Source: Rhodospirillum rubrum ATCC 11170
GTDB lineage: Bacteria > Pseudomonadota > Alphaproteobacteria > Rhodospirillales > Rhodospirillaceae
Direction: 5' to 3'
Assembly: GCF_000013085.1 (NCBI RefSeq)
Contig: NC_007643.1
Span: forward strand, 1,845,001-1,909,000
DNA length: 64,000 bases
The notes below the pieces were generated by a model. It saw only the letters and a program-made list of their open reading frames with translations. It was not told where the DNA came from and did not search any database. Below, one piece after another: positions 28,814 through 38,293 of this stretch (positions within the stretch are counted from its first letter, which is position 1; each line of letters begins with the position of its first letter). A program made the position numbers and the translations under genes.

Positions 28814-29547
28814 TGCAGGCCGATCCCGTGCCTTTGTTCGACGGCTCAGCCCCGTCGTCTTTCCATGTCGCCATTATCATGGATGGCAACGGGCGCTGGG
28901 CCCATGCGCGTGGCCTGCCAAGGACGGCGGGGCACAAGCGCGGGGCCGAATCCGTCCGTCGGGTGGTCGAGGCCGCTCCCGAACTGGGCATCAGCCATCT
29001 GACGCTTTTCGGTTTCTCCTCGGAGAACTGGAAGCGGCCGGAGGGCGAGATCAGCGACCTGATGGGGCTGCTGCGACTTTACCTGCGCAACGAGATCCGC
29101 GATCTCAAGCGCAACGGCGTGCGTCTGCGGGTGATCGGCCGGCGGGAACGCTTCTCGCGCGATATCGTCGCCCTGATCGAGGACGGCGAGAGCGATACCC
29201 GCGACAACGATCGCCTGCATCTGACCATCGCCCTGAATTATGGCGGGCGTCAGGAGATCGCCGACGCGGCGCGGGCCCTGGCCCGCGAGGTGGCGGCGGG
29301 CCGCCTTGATCCCGAAGCGATCGACGAGGAGGTGCTGGGCCAGCGCCTGCTCACCGATGATCTGCCCGATCCCGACGTTTTGGTGCGAACCAGCGGCGAA
29401 CAGCGGATCAGCAATTTTCTGTTGTGGCAAATCGCCTATTCCGAACTGGTCTTCTCCCCCGTACTCTGGCCCGAGTTCTCGCGCGATGATCTTGCCGCCG
29501 CGGTGGCCGACTTCCATCAGCGCGAACGCCGCTTCGGCGGAGTATAA
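28813..29547 (+). CDS. uppS: Undecaprenyl diphosphate synthase
   Basis: cis-Prenyltransferase producing the C55 carrier lipid for cell wall and O-antigen synthesis. 244 residues. The pyrophosphate-binding motif is IIMDGNGRWAHARGLPRTAGH with the catalytic Asp near residue 23; LTLFGFSSENWKRP and the C-terminal ISNFLLWQIAYSELVF (with RTSGEQR before it) are also standard. Start overlaps frr stop (TGATG). Confidence 0.98.
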   Translation: MQADPVPLFDGSAPSSFHVAIIMDGNGRWAHARGLPRTAGHKRGAESVRRVVEAAPELGISHLTLFGFSSENWKRPEGEISDLMGLLRLYLRNEIRDLKRNGVRLRVIGRRERFSRDIVALIEDGESDTRDNDRLHLTIALNYGGRQEIADAARALAREVAAGRLDPEAIDEEVLGQRLLTDDLPDPDVLVRTSGEQRISNFLLWQIAYSELVFSPVLWPEFSRDDLAAAVADFHQRERRFGGV

Positions 29548-29595
29548 GGAAGGGCCCGGCGGTCGAAGGTCCCCGGGATCATCAGGGAGAGGTCC

Positions 29596-30402
29596 TTGCT
29601 CAAGACGCGTATCCTGTCGGCCCTGGTGCTGGCTCCGCCGGTGCTCGCCGCCGCTTTCTTCGGATCACCCTGGTTCGACGCCCTGGCCGCCCTGGCCGGC
29701 GCGCTGATGGCCTGGGAATGGATCCGGCTTTGCCGGGGTGGTTTCGGTCTGACGGGCTGGACCATGGCCGCGCTGATGGCCTTGACCGGCGCCCTGGCCA
29801 CCCGGTTCCCCCTTGATGTCCTGCTTGGCCTCGCCCTGGCCACGCCGATGATCCGTCTGGCGATGGCCGGCGAGGATCGCCTGCGCGGCGGCATGGAGGA
29901 GGAGGGGCCGTGGTGGATCACCGCCGGCGTGCCTTATCTGGGGCTGCCTTTGGTCGCCCTGGTGTGGATCCGTGGCGAGGGCGGCTGGGAAACCCTGTTC
30001 TGGCTGCTGGCCGTGGTCTGGGCCACCGATATCGGCGCCTATGCCTGCGGGCGCACCCTGGGCGGACCTTTGCTCGCCCCGCGCATCAGCCCGAAAAAGA
30101 CATGGTCGGGCCTGCTGGGCGGCATGGGTAGCGCCGCCCTGGCCGGTTGGGGGCTGGCTTTGGCCTTTGGCTATGCGCCGCCGCTGTGGGTCATCCTTTT
30201 CGCGCCGGGTCTGGCGGTCATCGCCCAGGCCGGCGACTTGTTCGAATCCTCGATGAAGCGGCGCTTCAACGTCAAGGATTCGAGTAATCTCATCCCCGGT
30301 CACGGGGGACTCCTCGACAGGGTCGACGGACTGCTGGCGGCGGCGCCGCCGGTGGCCTGCGTCGTCGCCCTGCAAGGCGGCGGCATAGGACTTTGGCAAT
30401 GA
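29596..30402 (+). CDS. cdsA: Phosphatidate cytidylyltransferase
   Basis: Integral membrane enzyme forming CDP-diacylglycerol from phosphatidate and CTP. 268 residues, about 7-8 membrane helices. The C-terminal signature region [26 protein letters not shown] is present. Start is TTG 29596 with GAGAGG 5 bases upstream, giving [15 protein letters not shown]; no ATG fits better. The stop overlaps the dxr ATG by four bases (AATGAGC). Confidence 0.95.
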
Positions 30403-31601
30403 GCGGCACGGCGAACGGCACCCCCCGGCGGGTCAGCATCCTCGGGTCCACCGGTTCCATCGGCAAGAACACCCTTGATCTCATCGGCCGCTCTCCCGAG
30501 CGCTATCAGGTGGTCGCCCTGACCGCCAATGGCAATGCCGAGGCCCTGGCCGCCCAGGCCAAGGCGACGCGGGCCGAGATCGCCGTGGTCGCCGACGAGG
30601 CGGCCTATGGCCGGCTGAAAGAGGCCCTGGCCGGCAGTGGCATCGAAGCCGCCGCCGGGCCGCAAGCGGTGTGCGAGGCCGCCGCGCGGGATGCCGATTG
30701 GGTGATGGCCGCCATCGTCGGCGCCGCCGGTCTGGCCCCGACCCTGGCCGCCGTGGAACGGGGCGCCACCATCGCCCTGGCCAATAAGGAATGCCTGGTC
30801 TGCGCCGGCGATCTGTTCATGGCCGAGATCCGCCGCGCCGGGGCGACCTTCCTGCCCGTTGATTCCGAACACAACGCCATCTTCCAAGTCTTTGATTTTG
30901 AGAAGAAAGAGCGCATCGAGCGCATCATTTTGACCGCTTCGGGCGGTCCCTTCCGCGACTGGACGCGCGAGGCGATGGCCAAGGCCACGCCCGAGCAGGC
31001 GGTCGCCCATCCCAATTGGTCGATGGGCGCCAAGATCAGCGTCGATTCGGCCTCGATGTTCAACAAGGGCCTGGAATTCATTGAGGCCTATCACATTTTC
31101 GGCATCGCGCCCGAGCGCATCGAGATCCTGGTCCACCCGCAATCGGTGATCCATTCGATGGTCGGCTATGTCGATGGCTCGGTGCTCGCCCAATTGGGCT
31201 CGCCCGATATGCGCACGCCGATCGCCTATTGTCTGGCTTGGCCCGATCGCATGGTGGCCCCGGTGCCCCATCTCGATTTCCCCAAGCTGGGCCACATGGA
31301 TTTCCGCGCGCCCGATCCCGATCGCTTCCCGGCGATCCGCATCGTCCGCGAGACCCTGCGCCGGGGCGGCGTGGCGCCGACGGCGATGAACGCCGCCAAC
31401 GAGGTGGCGGTGGCCGGCTTCCTTGGCCGCCAGATCGGCTTCCTCGATATCCCCGCCGTGGTCGAGGCGACGATCAACGATGTCATGGCCGGGCCCCTGG
31501 GCAATCAGGCGGTGGACCATCTTGACGCCGTGATGGCCGTCGATGGCGAAGCCCGGCGGATCGCCGCCGGTCACGCCCTGGCCCACGCCGCGGCCGCCTG
31601 A
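30399..31601 (+). CDS. dxr: 1-deoxy-D-xylulose-5-phosphate reductoisomerase
   Basis: Second step of the MEP isoprenoid pathway, 400 residues. NADPH-binding motif [15 protein letters not shown] near the N-terminus; the metal/substrate segments [11 protein letters not shown] and ASGGPFRDW and the motif [18 protein letters not shown] are all present. I use ATG 30399, which overlaps cdsA; a TTG two codons upstream is possible. Placement next to uppS puts isoprenoid precursor supply and use in one operon. Confidence 0.98.
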
Positions 31602-31723
31602 CCGGGGATTGCGTCGGTCGGTTTCTTATCTTTTCCCCCTTGGCCTCGGTCTGGGGCCCCCTTGCGCGACATCGCCGGGTCGCGCGGGGCGGGTCCGCCG
31701 TCTGTCGTCTCGCCTTGCCCGGT

Positions 31724-31747
31724 GTTCGATGATAGAACAAGGGTTCT
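31724..31747. promoter_or_regulatory. GTTC/GAAC inverted half-sites upstream of rseP
   Basis: GTTC at 31724, GAAC at 31735 (seven bases between) and GTTCT at 31743, which forms AGAAC-AAGG-GTTCT with the middle one. Alphaproteobacterial LexA sites are direct GTTC repeats with N7 spacing, which this is not. Candidate operator only; the regulator is unknown. Confidence 0.3.
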
Positions 31748-31784
31748 GCTAGGGGTGATCGTTTCCTTTTGATTGGGTCCGTCC

Positions 31785-32888
31785 ATGCTCGATCTGCTGC
31801 ATACCGTCTTGTCTTTTCTGGTGGTTTTGACCGCCGTCGTCTTCGTTCACGAGTTCGGCCATTTTCTGGTCGCCCGCTTGAACGGCGTTCGGGTCGAGGT
31901 GTTCTCGATCGGCTTCGGCCGCGAGCTGTTTGGCTTCAACGATCGCTACGGCACGCGCTGGCGTCTCAGCCTGCTGCCGCTGGGCGGCTATGTGCGGTTC
32001 TTTGGCGATGCCGATGAGACCAGCGGCACGGCCGAGACTACCCGGCCATTGTCCAAGGCCGAAGAGGCGGTTTCCTTCCATCACAAGCGGGTTGGTCAGC
32101 GTTTCGCTATCGTCCTGGCCGGACCGATGGCCAATTTCCTGTTTTCCATCGTGGTGTTCGCCGGCCTCTATATGACCATCGGCCAGCCCCATTCGGCGCC
32201 GGTGGTCGGCGAGGTGATCGCCGGCAGCGCCGCCGCCGAGGCCGGACTGTTGGCCGGCGATCGCATCGTGGCCATCGACGGCACGCCGATAGACCGCTTC
32301 CAGGATGTGCGCCGGGTGGTGCCGCTGTCGAACGGCGCGCCGTTGCATATCGATATCCTGCGCGACAACGCCCCGCTGGCCGTGATCGCCCTGCCGCGGA
32401 TGGTCGAGACCGACGACGGTCTGGGCAATAAGGTCCAGGTCGCCCAACTCGGGGTCAAGGTCAGCCTGTCCCAGGCCGATGTCCAGCGCCTTGGTCCGCT
32501 TGACGCCCTTGGTCAGGCCGTGGGCCAGACGTGGCAGCTTTCGGCCGACACCCTGACCTACCTGGGGCAGGTGGTGCGCGGCAACCGCTCCGCCGAGGAA
32601 TTGGGCGGGCCGGTGCGCATCGCCCAATTCTCGGGCAAGGCGGCCGAGCGTGGGGTCCTCGATCTGGTGACGTTTATCGCCCTGCTTTCGGTTAACCTCG
32701 GATTGATCAACCTTTTTCCCATTCCGATGCTCGACGGCGGACACCTGATGTTTTACACCATAGAGGCCCTGCGGGGTCGGCCGCTGGGCGCGCGCGCCCA
32801 GGAATACGGTCTGCGGTTTGGTTTGGCTTTGGTTCTTGCCATGATGGTGTTCGCCACGTGGAACGATCTCAGCTTGATCAATTGGTGA
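31785..32888 (+). CDS. rseP: Site-2 protease RseP
   Basis: Intramembrane zinc metalloprotease that cleaves anti-sigma factors after a site-1 cut. 367 residues from ATG 31785. The active site VHEFGHF is at 21-27 (His22, Glu23, His26) in the first membrane helix; a single PDZ domain lies at about 110-200, whereas E. coli RseP has two; the second metal motif NLFPIPMLDGGHLM is near residue 310. A cluster of GTTC/GAAC half-sites lies 40-60 bases upstream (see findings). It is followed within about 80 bases by bamA. Confidence 0.96.
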   Translation: MLDLLHTVLSFLVVLTAVVFVHEFGHFLVARLNGVRVEVFSIGFGRELFGFNDRYGTRWRLSLLPLGGYVRFFGDADETSGTAETTRPLSKAEEAVSFHHKRVGQRFAIVLAGPMANFLFSIVVFAGLYMTIGQPHSAPVVGEVIAGSAAAEAGLLAGDRIVAIDGTPIDRFQDVRRVVPLSNGAPLHIDILRDNAPLAVIALPRMVETDDGLGNKVQVAQLGVKVSLSQADVQRLGPLDALGQAVGQTWQLSADTLTYLGQVVRGNRSAEELGGPVRIAQFSGKAAERGVLDLVTFIALLSVNLGLINLFPIPMLDGGHLMFYTIEALRGRPLGARAQEYGLRFGLALVLAMMVFATWNDLSLINW

Positions 32889-32970
32889 TGCATTGAACGG
32901 ATCGGCGTGGTTTACTGCGCGGCGTGCCGAAATCGGCGGATCTGGACGGAAGAGAAGCGTGGGAAATACC

Positions 32971-35328
32971 GTGAATAAGATCGCCGGATTTATGGGTGCT
33001 TTCGCGCTTCTCTTGACAGCCCTTTCAAGCACCCAACCCGCCGCCGCCCAATCGGCCGGCGGCCAAAGGGCAGCGGCGCAACGGGGCGGCGCCTTCACCG
33101 CTCCCGGCCTTGGTGGCACCATCGATCGCATCGTCATCGAGGGAACCCAGCGCATCGATCCCGAAACCGTGCTCACCTATATGACGGTGCGCGAGGGCGA
33201 TGTTTATGACGCGGGCAAGGTCGATCGCTCGCTGAAGAACCTGTTCGAGACCGGGCTGTTCGCCGATGTCAGCATGCGCCACGAGGGCGGCCGGCTGGTG
33301 GTGAGCGTGGCCGAGAACCCGATCATCAACCGCATCGCCTTCGAGGGGAACCGGCGGATCAAGGATCCGCAGTTGGAGACCGAGATCCAGCTGCGCCCGC
33401 GCGTCGTCTATACCCGGGCCAAGGTCCAAGAAGACGTGCAGCGCATCCTCGAGCTTTATCGCCGCTCGGGCCGCTATGCGGTGTCGGTTGAACCCAAGGT
33501 CATCGCCCTGGATCAGAACCGGGTCGATCTCGCCTTCGAGATCAACGAGGGCCCCTCGACCACGGTTCGCCGTATCTCCTTCGTCGGCAACAAGGTTTAC
33601 GACGATTCCGCCCTACGCGAGGTCGTCGAGACCTCCGAGGAGGCCTGGTATCGCTTCTTGTCGTCGACCGACACCTATGATCCCGACCGCCTGACCTATG
33701 ACCGCGAATTGCTGCGCCGTCATTACTTGAAGAACGGCTATGCGGATTTCCAGGTGAAGTCGGCCATCGCCGAACTGTCGACCGACCGCCAAGCTTTTTT
33801 CATGACCTTCACGGTGAGCGAGGGCGAGCGCTATCGCTTCGGCCCGGTCGGTTTGGAAACGACGCTGGCCGAACTTGATCCCGAAGCCCTGCGCGGCGTC
33901 ATCACCTTCAAGGACGGCGATTGGTATTCGGCCGACAAGGTGGAGGCCGCCGTCCAGAAGCTGACCGACGAGGTCGGTAATCGCGGCTTCGCCTTTGTCG
34001 ATGTCAAGCCGCGGGTGACCCGTGATGCCGACAAGCGCACCATCGCCATCACCTTCCAGATCGACGAGGGCCCGCGCGCCTTCGTGGAACGCATCGATAT
34101 CAACGGCAATGTCCGCACCCTTGACGAGGTCGTGCGCCGCGAGATGATGCTGTCGGAAGGCGACGCCTTCAATTCCGCCAAGCTGCGCCGCTCGCGTCAG
34201 CGCATCCAGGATCTTGGCTTCTTCGAAAAGGTCGAGGTCAACAACGAGCCCTCTCCGACCGCGCCCGACCGCACCGTGGTCAAAGTGGACGTGACCGAGA
34301 AATCGACGGGCGAGGTCTCGTTCGGCGTCGGTTGGTCAAGCTCGGTCGGCGCCATCATCGAAGTGGGCCTGCGCGAGCGCAATCTTCTGGGCCGGGGTCA
34401 GGATCTCAAGGCCAGCGTCAGCTGGGCTCAGCGTCGCAGCCAGGTCGATATCAGCTTCACCGAGCCCTATTTCCTGGACCGCCGCCTGCGCGCCGGCGTC
34501 GATCTTTACGCCATCGAACGCGACCTGAAGAAAGAAAGCTCTTACGATTACCGGACCTATGGCACGGCCTTGCGTCTGGGCTATAACTACAACGAAAATC
34601 TCGGCCATACCTTCAAGTACACGGCCGAGTTCAACGAGATCACCGACGTCAAAAGCGACGCCTCGCGGTTCATCAAGAACCAGGACGACAAGACCTATCT
34701 GTCGATGATCGGCCATGTCCTGACCTATGATCGCCGGGACAGCAAGCTTGATCCCAAGGACGGCTATGTCCTGTCGCTTGGCAATGACATGGCCGGCTTG
34801 GGCGGCAGCGAGTATTTCTTGCGCAGCGATGCCAAGGCGGCCTATTACGCCCCGATCGGCGATTGGTTCGACTGGAACCCCACCTGGGGGCTGACCGTCA
34901 AGGGCGGGGCTGGCTATATGTTCGGCCTGGGCAAGGACGTGAACATCAACCAGCGCTATAATCTGGGTGGCACCAATCTGCGCGGCTTCGCCAACGCCGG
35001 TGCCAGCCCGCGCGATGCCGACACCGATGATGCCCTGGGCGGCAACTGGGTCACCACCGGCAGCGTCGAAGTCGCCGTTCCCCTGGGTCTGCCGGCCGAA
35101 CTGGGCCTGAGCGGCCGTCTGTTCAGCGACTTCGGCATGATCGGCAAGCCCGATGATTTCGACGAGGCCTTGATGGATGGCGCGGTCTCGCCCAGGCTGT
35201 CGGCCGGCGCCGGTGTCACCTGGGTCTCTCCGGTCGGACCGATTTCGGTCGACCTGGGCTACCCGCTTGTCAAAGAGAAATTTGACAAGACCGAAGTCTT
35301 CCGTCTCTCCTTTGGATCGAGGTTCTAA
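32971..35328 (+). CDS. bamA: Outer membrane protein assembly factor BamA
   Basis: Essential Omp85 protein that folds and inserts outer-membrane proteins. From GTG 32971 it has 785 residues: signal peptide (IAGFMGAFALLLTALSSTQPAAAQ, split by the cleavage site after AAA/Q), a low-complexity linker of Gly/Ala/Gln, five POTRA domains at about 48-430 and the C-terminal barrel. The conserved RGF tripeptide of barrel loop 6 is seen in GGTNLRGFANAG, and the protein ends in the aromatic beta-signal FRLSFGSRF. GTG 32959 is an equally possible start. Confidence 0.96.
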   Translation: MNKIAGFMGAFALLLTALSSTQPAAAQSAGGQRAAAQRGGAFTAPGLGGTIDRIVIEGTQRIDPETVLTYMTVREGDVYDAGKVDRSLKNLFETGLFADVSMRHEGGRLVVSVAENPIINRIAFEGNRRIKDPQLETEIQLRPRVVYTRAKVQEDVQRILELYRRSGRYAVSVEPKVIALDQNRVDLAFEINEGPSTTVRRISFVGNKVYDDSALREVVETSEEAWYRFLSSTDTYDPDRLTYDRELLRRHYLKNGYADFQVKSAIAELSTDRQAFFMTFTVSEGERYRFGPVGLETTLAELDPEALRGVITFKDGDWYSADKVEAAVQKLTDEVGNRGFAFVDVKPRVTRDADKRTIAITFQIDEGPRAFVERIDINGNVRTLDEVVRREMMLSEGDAFNSAKLRRSRQRIQDLGFFEKVEVNNEPSPTAPDRTVVKVDVTEKSTGEVSFGVGWSSSVGAIIEVGLRERNLLGRGQDLKASVSWAQRRSQVDISFTEPYFLDRRLRAGVDLYAIERDLKKESSYDYRTYGTALRLGYNYNENLGHTFKYTAEFNEITDVKSDASRFIKNQDDKTYLSMIGHVLTYDRRDSKLDPKDGYVLSLGNDMAGLGGSEYFLRSDAKAAYYAPIGDWFDWNPTWGLTVKGGAGYMFGLGKDVNINQRYNLGGTNLRGFANAGASPRDADTDDALGGNWVTTGSVEVAVPLGLPAELGLSGRLFSDFGMIGKPDDFDEALMDGAVSPRLSAGAGVTWVSPVGPISVDLGYPLVKEKFDKTEVFRLSFGSRF

Positions 35329-35332
35329 GAAA

Positions 35333-35929
35333 ATGCGTTTCCTGAAAGGCGCACGGCTGCTCGTCGTGGCGGCGTCGGTCGCCCTGAGCATTCCGGCCGT
35401 CCAGGCGGCCGAGGGTGACTCCTTTCCCAATGCGAGCATGGGCGTCATCGACGTTCAGCAGATCCTGAGCGAGGCCACCTCGGCGCAAGGCGCGCGGGCG
35501 GCCCGCGACAAGTATCTGGAAAGCTATTCCGAGCAGGCGCGCAAGGAAGAGCAGGCCCTCCACGACGCCCAGGCCAAGCTGGCCCGGGAAGCCGATCAGG
35601 GAAGCGACGCTTTCAAGAAGAAGCGCCAGGATTTCGAAAAAAAGGTTAACGCCTTCCAGACCAAATTCTCGGCGCTGCGCCAGAACCTGGATCGCGCCAT
35701 GGCCCAGGCCCTGGGGCAGGTCCAGGACGCGATCATCAACAAGTCCAACGAGGTCGCCGGCGAGCGCGGCATCAATCTGGTGCTTTATCGCAATCAGGTC
35801 TTGCTGTTTGATCCGCGCATGAGCATGACCGACGAGGTCTTGAAGCGGGTGAATGCCGAATTGCCGTCGGTGACCTTCCCCGATCCGGAAAGCTTGGCCA
35901 AGAAGCAGCCGGCGAAGGCAAGCAAGTAA
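35333..35929 (+). CDS. skp: OmpH/Skp-family periplasmic chaperone
   Basis: 198 residues with a signal peptide ([20 protein letters not shown]). The mature part begins with the family strand [20 protein letters not shown], followed by about 90 residues of charged coiled coil ([20 protein letters not shown] and following), as in the trimeric Skp chaperone that holds unfolded outer-membrane proteins. It begins 4 bases after the bamA stop, fitting a partner role. The final residues KKQPAKASK are basic and likely flexible. Confidence 0.92.
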   Translation: MRFLKGARLLVVAASVALSIPAVQAAEGDSFPNASMGVIDVQQILSEATSAQGARAARDKYLESYSEQARKEEQALHDAQAKLAREADQGSDAFKKKRQDFEKKVNAFQTKFSALRQNLDRAMAQALGQVQDAIINKSNEVAGERGINLVLYRNQVLLFDPRMSMTDEVLKRVNAELPSVTFPDPESLAKKQPAKASK

Positions 35930-36098
35930 AGCCCGCACGGCGGTCGCCGGGGCGGAATGGGTTTCCGCCCGGCGAAGGTGTCGCGGCGGGTGGGGGGAGG
36001 CCCGGCGGCAAAGCCGGGGCTCCCAACGACTTTGGGAAGGCGTCGGCATTGGGGGCACCAAGCGAACGCGCCGCTTCCGTGGAATGGGACGATTGGGC
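35930..36098 (+). other. skp-fabZ gap with hairpins; lpxD absent
   Basis: 169 bases with no gene. It holds a perfect hairpin GGGCGGAA-TGGGT-TTCCGCCC (35950-35970) and CCCGGC-GGCAAA-GCCGGG (36002-36019) without T-runs. In many alphaproteobacteria lpxD sits at this point; no LpxD-like remnant is readable in any frame. Confidence 0.6.
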
Positions 36099-36593
36099 AT
36101 GACAGAGACGGTGCAGGCGGATCCGCAGGAAAACCAGGTTCGGACGACGGTCGATATCGCACGGATTATCGATATGATTCCGCACCGTTATCCCTTCTTG
36201 ATGGTCGACAAGTTGATCGACATGGTGCGCGGTGAAAGCGCCATCGGCATCAAGAACGTGACGATCAACGAGCCCTTCTTCCAGGGCCATTTCCCCAATC
36301 GACCCGTGATGCCCGGCGTGCTGATCGTCGAGGCGATGGCGCAGACCGCCGCCGTTCTGGTGGTTGAAACCCTTGGGGTGCGGGCCGAGGGCAAGATCGT
36401 CTATTTCATGATCGTCGAGAACGCCCGCTTCCGCAAACCGGTGATTCCGGGGGATCAGCTGCGCCTGCATGTCGCGAAGGAACGTCATCGCGGCAATGTG
36501 TGGAAGTTCCGCGGCGTGGCCAAGGTCGACGAGGTCGTTGTCGCCGAGGCGACCTTCGCGGCGATGATCATGGACGAAGAGCCCCAGCCCTAA
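36099..36593 (+). CDS. fabZ: 3-hydroxyacyl-[acyl-carrier-protein] dehydratase
   Basis: Hot-dog-fold dehydratase of type II fatty acid synthesis, 164 residues. Catalytic His64 (in [13 protein letters not shown]) and Glu78 (in VLIVEAMAQ) are in place, and [12 protein letters not shown] is the standard N-terminal signature. ATG 36099 is used (GGGA upstream); ATG 36084 five codons earlier is possible. It diverts hydroxyacyl-ACP from the lpxA reaction next door, the usual pairing of FabZ with LpxA substrates. Confidence 0.96.
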   Translation: MTETVQADPQENQVRTTVDIARIIDMIPHRYPFLMVDKLIDMVRGESAIGIKNVTINEPFFQGHFPNRPVMPGVLIVEAMAQTAAVLVVETLGVRAEGKIVYFMIVENARFRKPVIPGDQLRLHVAKERHRGNVWKFRGVAKVDEVVVAEATFAAMIMDEEPQP

Positions 36594-36623
36594 TCCCCCC
36601 TATCCTTGAGAGCCTGCCCCATT

Positions 36624-37421
36624 ATGCCGAGCATTCATCCGACCGCGATCGTCGACCCCAAGGCCGACCTTGGCCACTCCGTTTCCATCGGCCCCTATTG
36701 CCTTGTCGGTCCCGAGGTCGTCCTTGGTGACGGCGTCGAACTGGTCAGTCATGTCGTCGTCGCCGGAAACACCACCATCGGCGCCTCTACCCGCGTCTTC
36801 CCCTTCGCGTCTTTGGGCACCGTTCCCCAGGATCTGAAGTACCACGGCGAGGCGACCCGCCTGGTCATCGGCGCCAACAACACCATCCGCGAACACGTCA
36901 CCATGAACCCGGGAACCGAGGGCGGTGGCGGGTTGACCGAGGTGGGCAGCAACAGCTTGTTCATGATCGGCACCCATGTCGCCCATGACTGCAAGATCGG
37001 CGACGGCATCGTCGCCGCCAACAGCGTGCTGATGGGCGGTCATGTGGTGGTGGGCGATTGCGCCGTTCTGGGCGGCGGTTCGGCCATCCATCAGTTCGTG
37101 CGGATCGGCAAGCATGCCATGGTCGGCGGGCTGTCGGCCGTTGAATCCGATGTCATTCCCTTTGGCTCGGTCATCGGCAATCGGGCCAAGCTGGCCGGTT
37201 TGAACATCGTTGGCATGAAGCGCCGGGGCTTTGCCCGCGAAGAGATCCACGCCCTGCGCAACGCCTATAAGCTGCTGTTCGCCGAGAACGTCGTGGCCGA
37301 GCAGCTTGAAACCATCGAGAAGACCTTTCCCGACTCCACGGTCGTGCGCGAGGTTGTCGCCTTCATCCGCGCGGACTCGTCGCGCGGGCTGTGCCGCCCC
37401 ATCGACGGCGACGCGGCCTAG
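36624..37421 (+). CDS. lpxA: UDP-N-acetylglucosamine acyltransferase
   Basis: First enzyme of lipid A synthesis, 265 residues. Left-handed beta-helix hexapeptide repeats run through about 1-185, and the catalytic His is His121 in MIGTHVAHDCKIGD, equivalent to E. coli His125. The C-terminal helical domain (GFAREEIHALRNAYKLLF) is complete. ATG 36624 gives MPSIHPTAIVDP; an upstream TTG at 36606 is unlikely. lpxI follows after 11 bases. Confidence 0.97.
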   Translation: MPSIHPTAIVDPKADLGHSVSIGPYCLVGPEVVLGDGVELVSHVVVAGNTTIGASTRVFPFASLGTVPQDLKYHGEATRLVIGANNTIREHVTMNPGTEGGGGLTEVGSNSLFMIGTHVAHDCKIGDGIVAANSVLMGGHVVVGDCAVLGGGSAIHQFVRIGKHAMVGGLSAVESDVIPFGSVIGNRAKLAGLNIVGMKRRGFAREEIHALRNAYKLLFAENVVAEQLETIEKTFPDSTVVREVVAFIRADSSRGLCRPIDGDAA

Positions 37422-37432
37422 GAGAGGCGGGG

Positions 37433-38293
37433 ATGACGCCCGCCAGCGCCCGCCAGGAGCAATCGGTTCTGGCGATCATCGCCGGCGGTGGCGATCTGCC
37501 CAAGCGGGTGGTCGAAGCCTGTCAGGCCCAGGGGCGGCCCTTCGTGGTCGTCGGCCTGAACGGTCAGGCCGAAACCACCGGCTGGCCGCCCGGGGTTCCC
37601 CATCAGTGGACCCGCCTTGGCAAATGCGGCGGCATGGCCGAGGATTTGCGCGATCGCGGCATCCTGCATTTGTGCATGGCCGGCCGGGTCAAGCGCCCCA
37701 GCCTCGTCAGCCTGCTGCCCGATTGGCGGACGGCGGCCTTCCTGGCCAAGGTCGGCGCCGCAGCTTTGGGCGATGACGGCCTGCTTTCGGCCATTGTCCG
37801 CGAGTTGGAAAGCAACGGCTTCACCATCGAAGCCCCCGATCAGGTGATCGGCGCCCGTCCGCTGGGGGCCGGGGTGATCGGCCGCATCGTTCCCGATGAT
37901 CAGGCGCGGCGCGATCTCGCCCATGCCTTCCGCATGGCCAAGGCGCTTGGCGCCCTGGATATCGGCCAGGGGGTGGTGGTCCAGCAGGGGTTGGTGCTGG
38001 CCGTCGAGGCCATCGAGGGCACCGACGCCATGCTTGAACGCTGCGCTTGTCTGTTGCGCGACGGTCCCGGAGCTGTTCTGGTCAAGGCCTGCAAGCCCCA
38101 GCAGGATCGCCGTGTCGATCTGCCGGCCCTGGGCGCGCGCACGCTGGAGGTCGCCGCCCGCGCCGGCTTGCGCGGTGTCGGCTTCGAGGCCGGCGCGGTG
38201 GTGCTGCTTGATCCGGCGGGCCTGGGCAAGCGCGCCGATGACCTTGGCCTGTTCTTTGTGGGGCTGAGCGCCGAAGGGGAGGTGCCGTCATGA
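37433..38293 (+). CDS. lpxI: UDP-2,3-diacylglucosamine pyrophosphatase LpxI
   Basis: Converts UDP-2,3-diacylglucosamine to lipid X, the job done by the unrelated LpxH in E. coli. 286 residues, with the N-terminal LAIIAGGGDLPKRVVEA, the middle DIGQGVVVQQGLVLAVEAIEG (split here only by text) and C-terminal VDLPALGARTLEVAARAGLRG segments of the family. ATG 37433 lies after GGAGAGGCGGGG. The stop overlaps the lpxB ATG (ATGA). Confidence 0.95.
   Translation: MTPASARQEQSVLAIIAGGGDLPKRVVEACQAQGRPFVVVGLNGQAETTGWPPGVPHQWTRLGKCGGMAEDLRDRGILHLCMAGRVKRPSLVSLLPDWRTAAFLAKVGAAALGDDGLLSAIVRELESNGFTIEAPDQVIGARPLGAGVIGRIVPDDQARRDLAHAFRMAKALGALDIGQGVVVQQGLVLAVEAIEGTDAMLERCACLLRDGPGAVLVKACKPQQDRRVDLPALGARTLEVAARAGLRGVGFEAGAVVLLDPAGLGKRADDLGLFFVGLSAEGEVPS

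Noticed and set aside
31724-31747. LexA box before rseP
   Set aside because: Half-sites are inverted (GTTC-N7-GAAC), not the direct GTTC-N7-GTTC repeat of alphaproteobacterial LexA.
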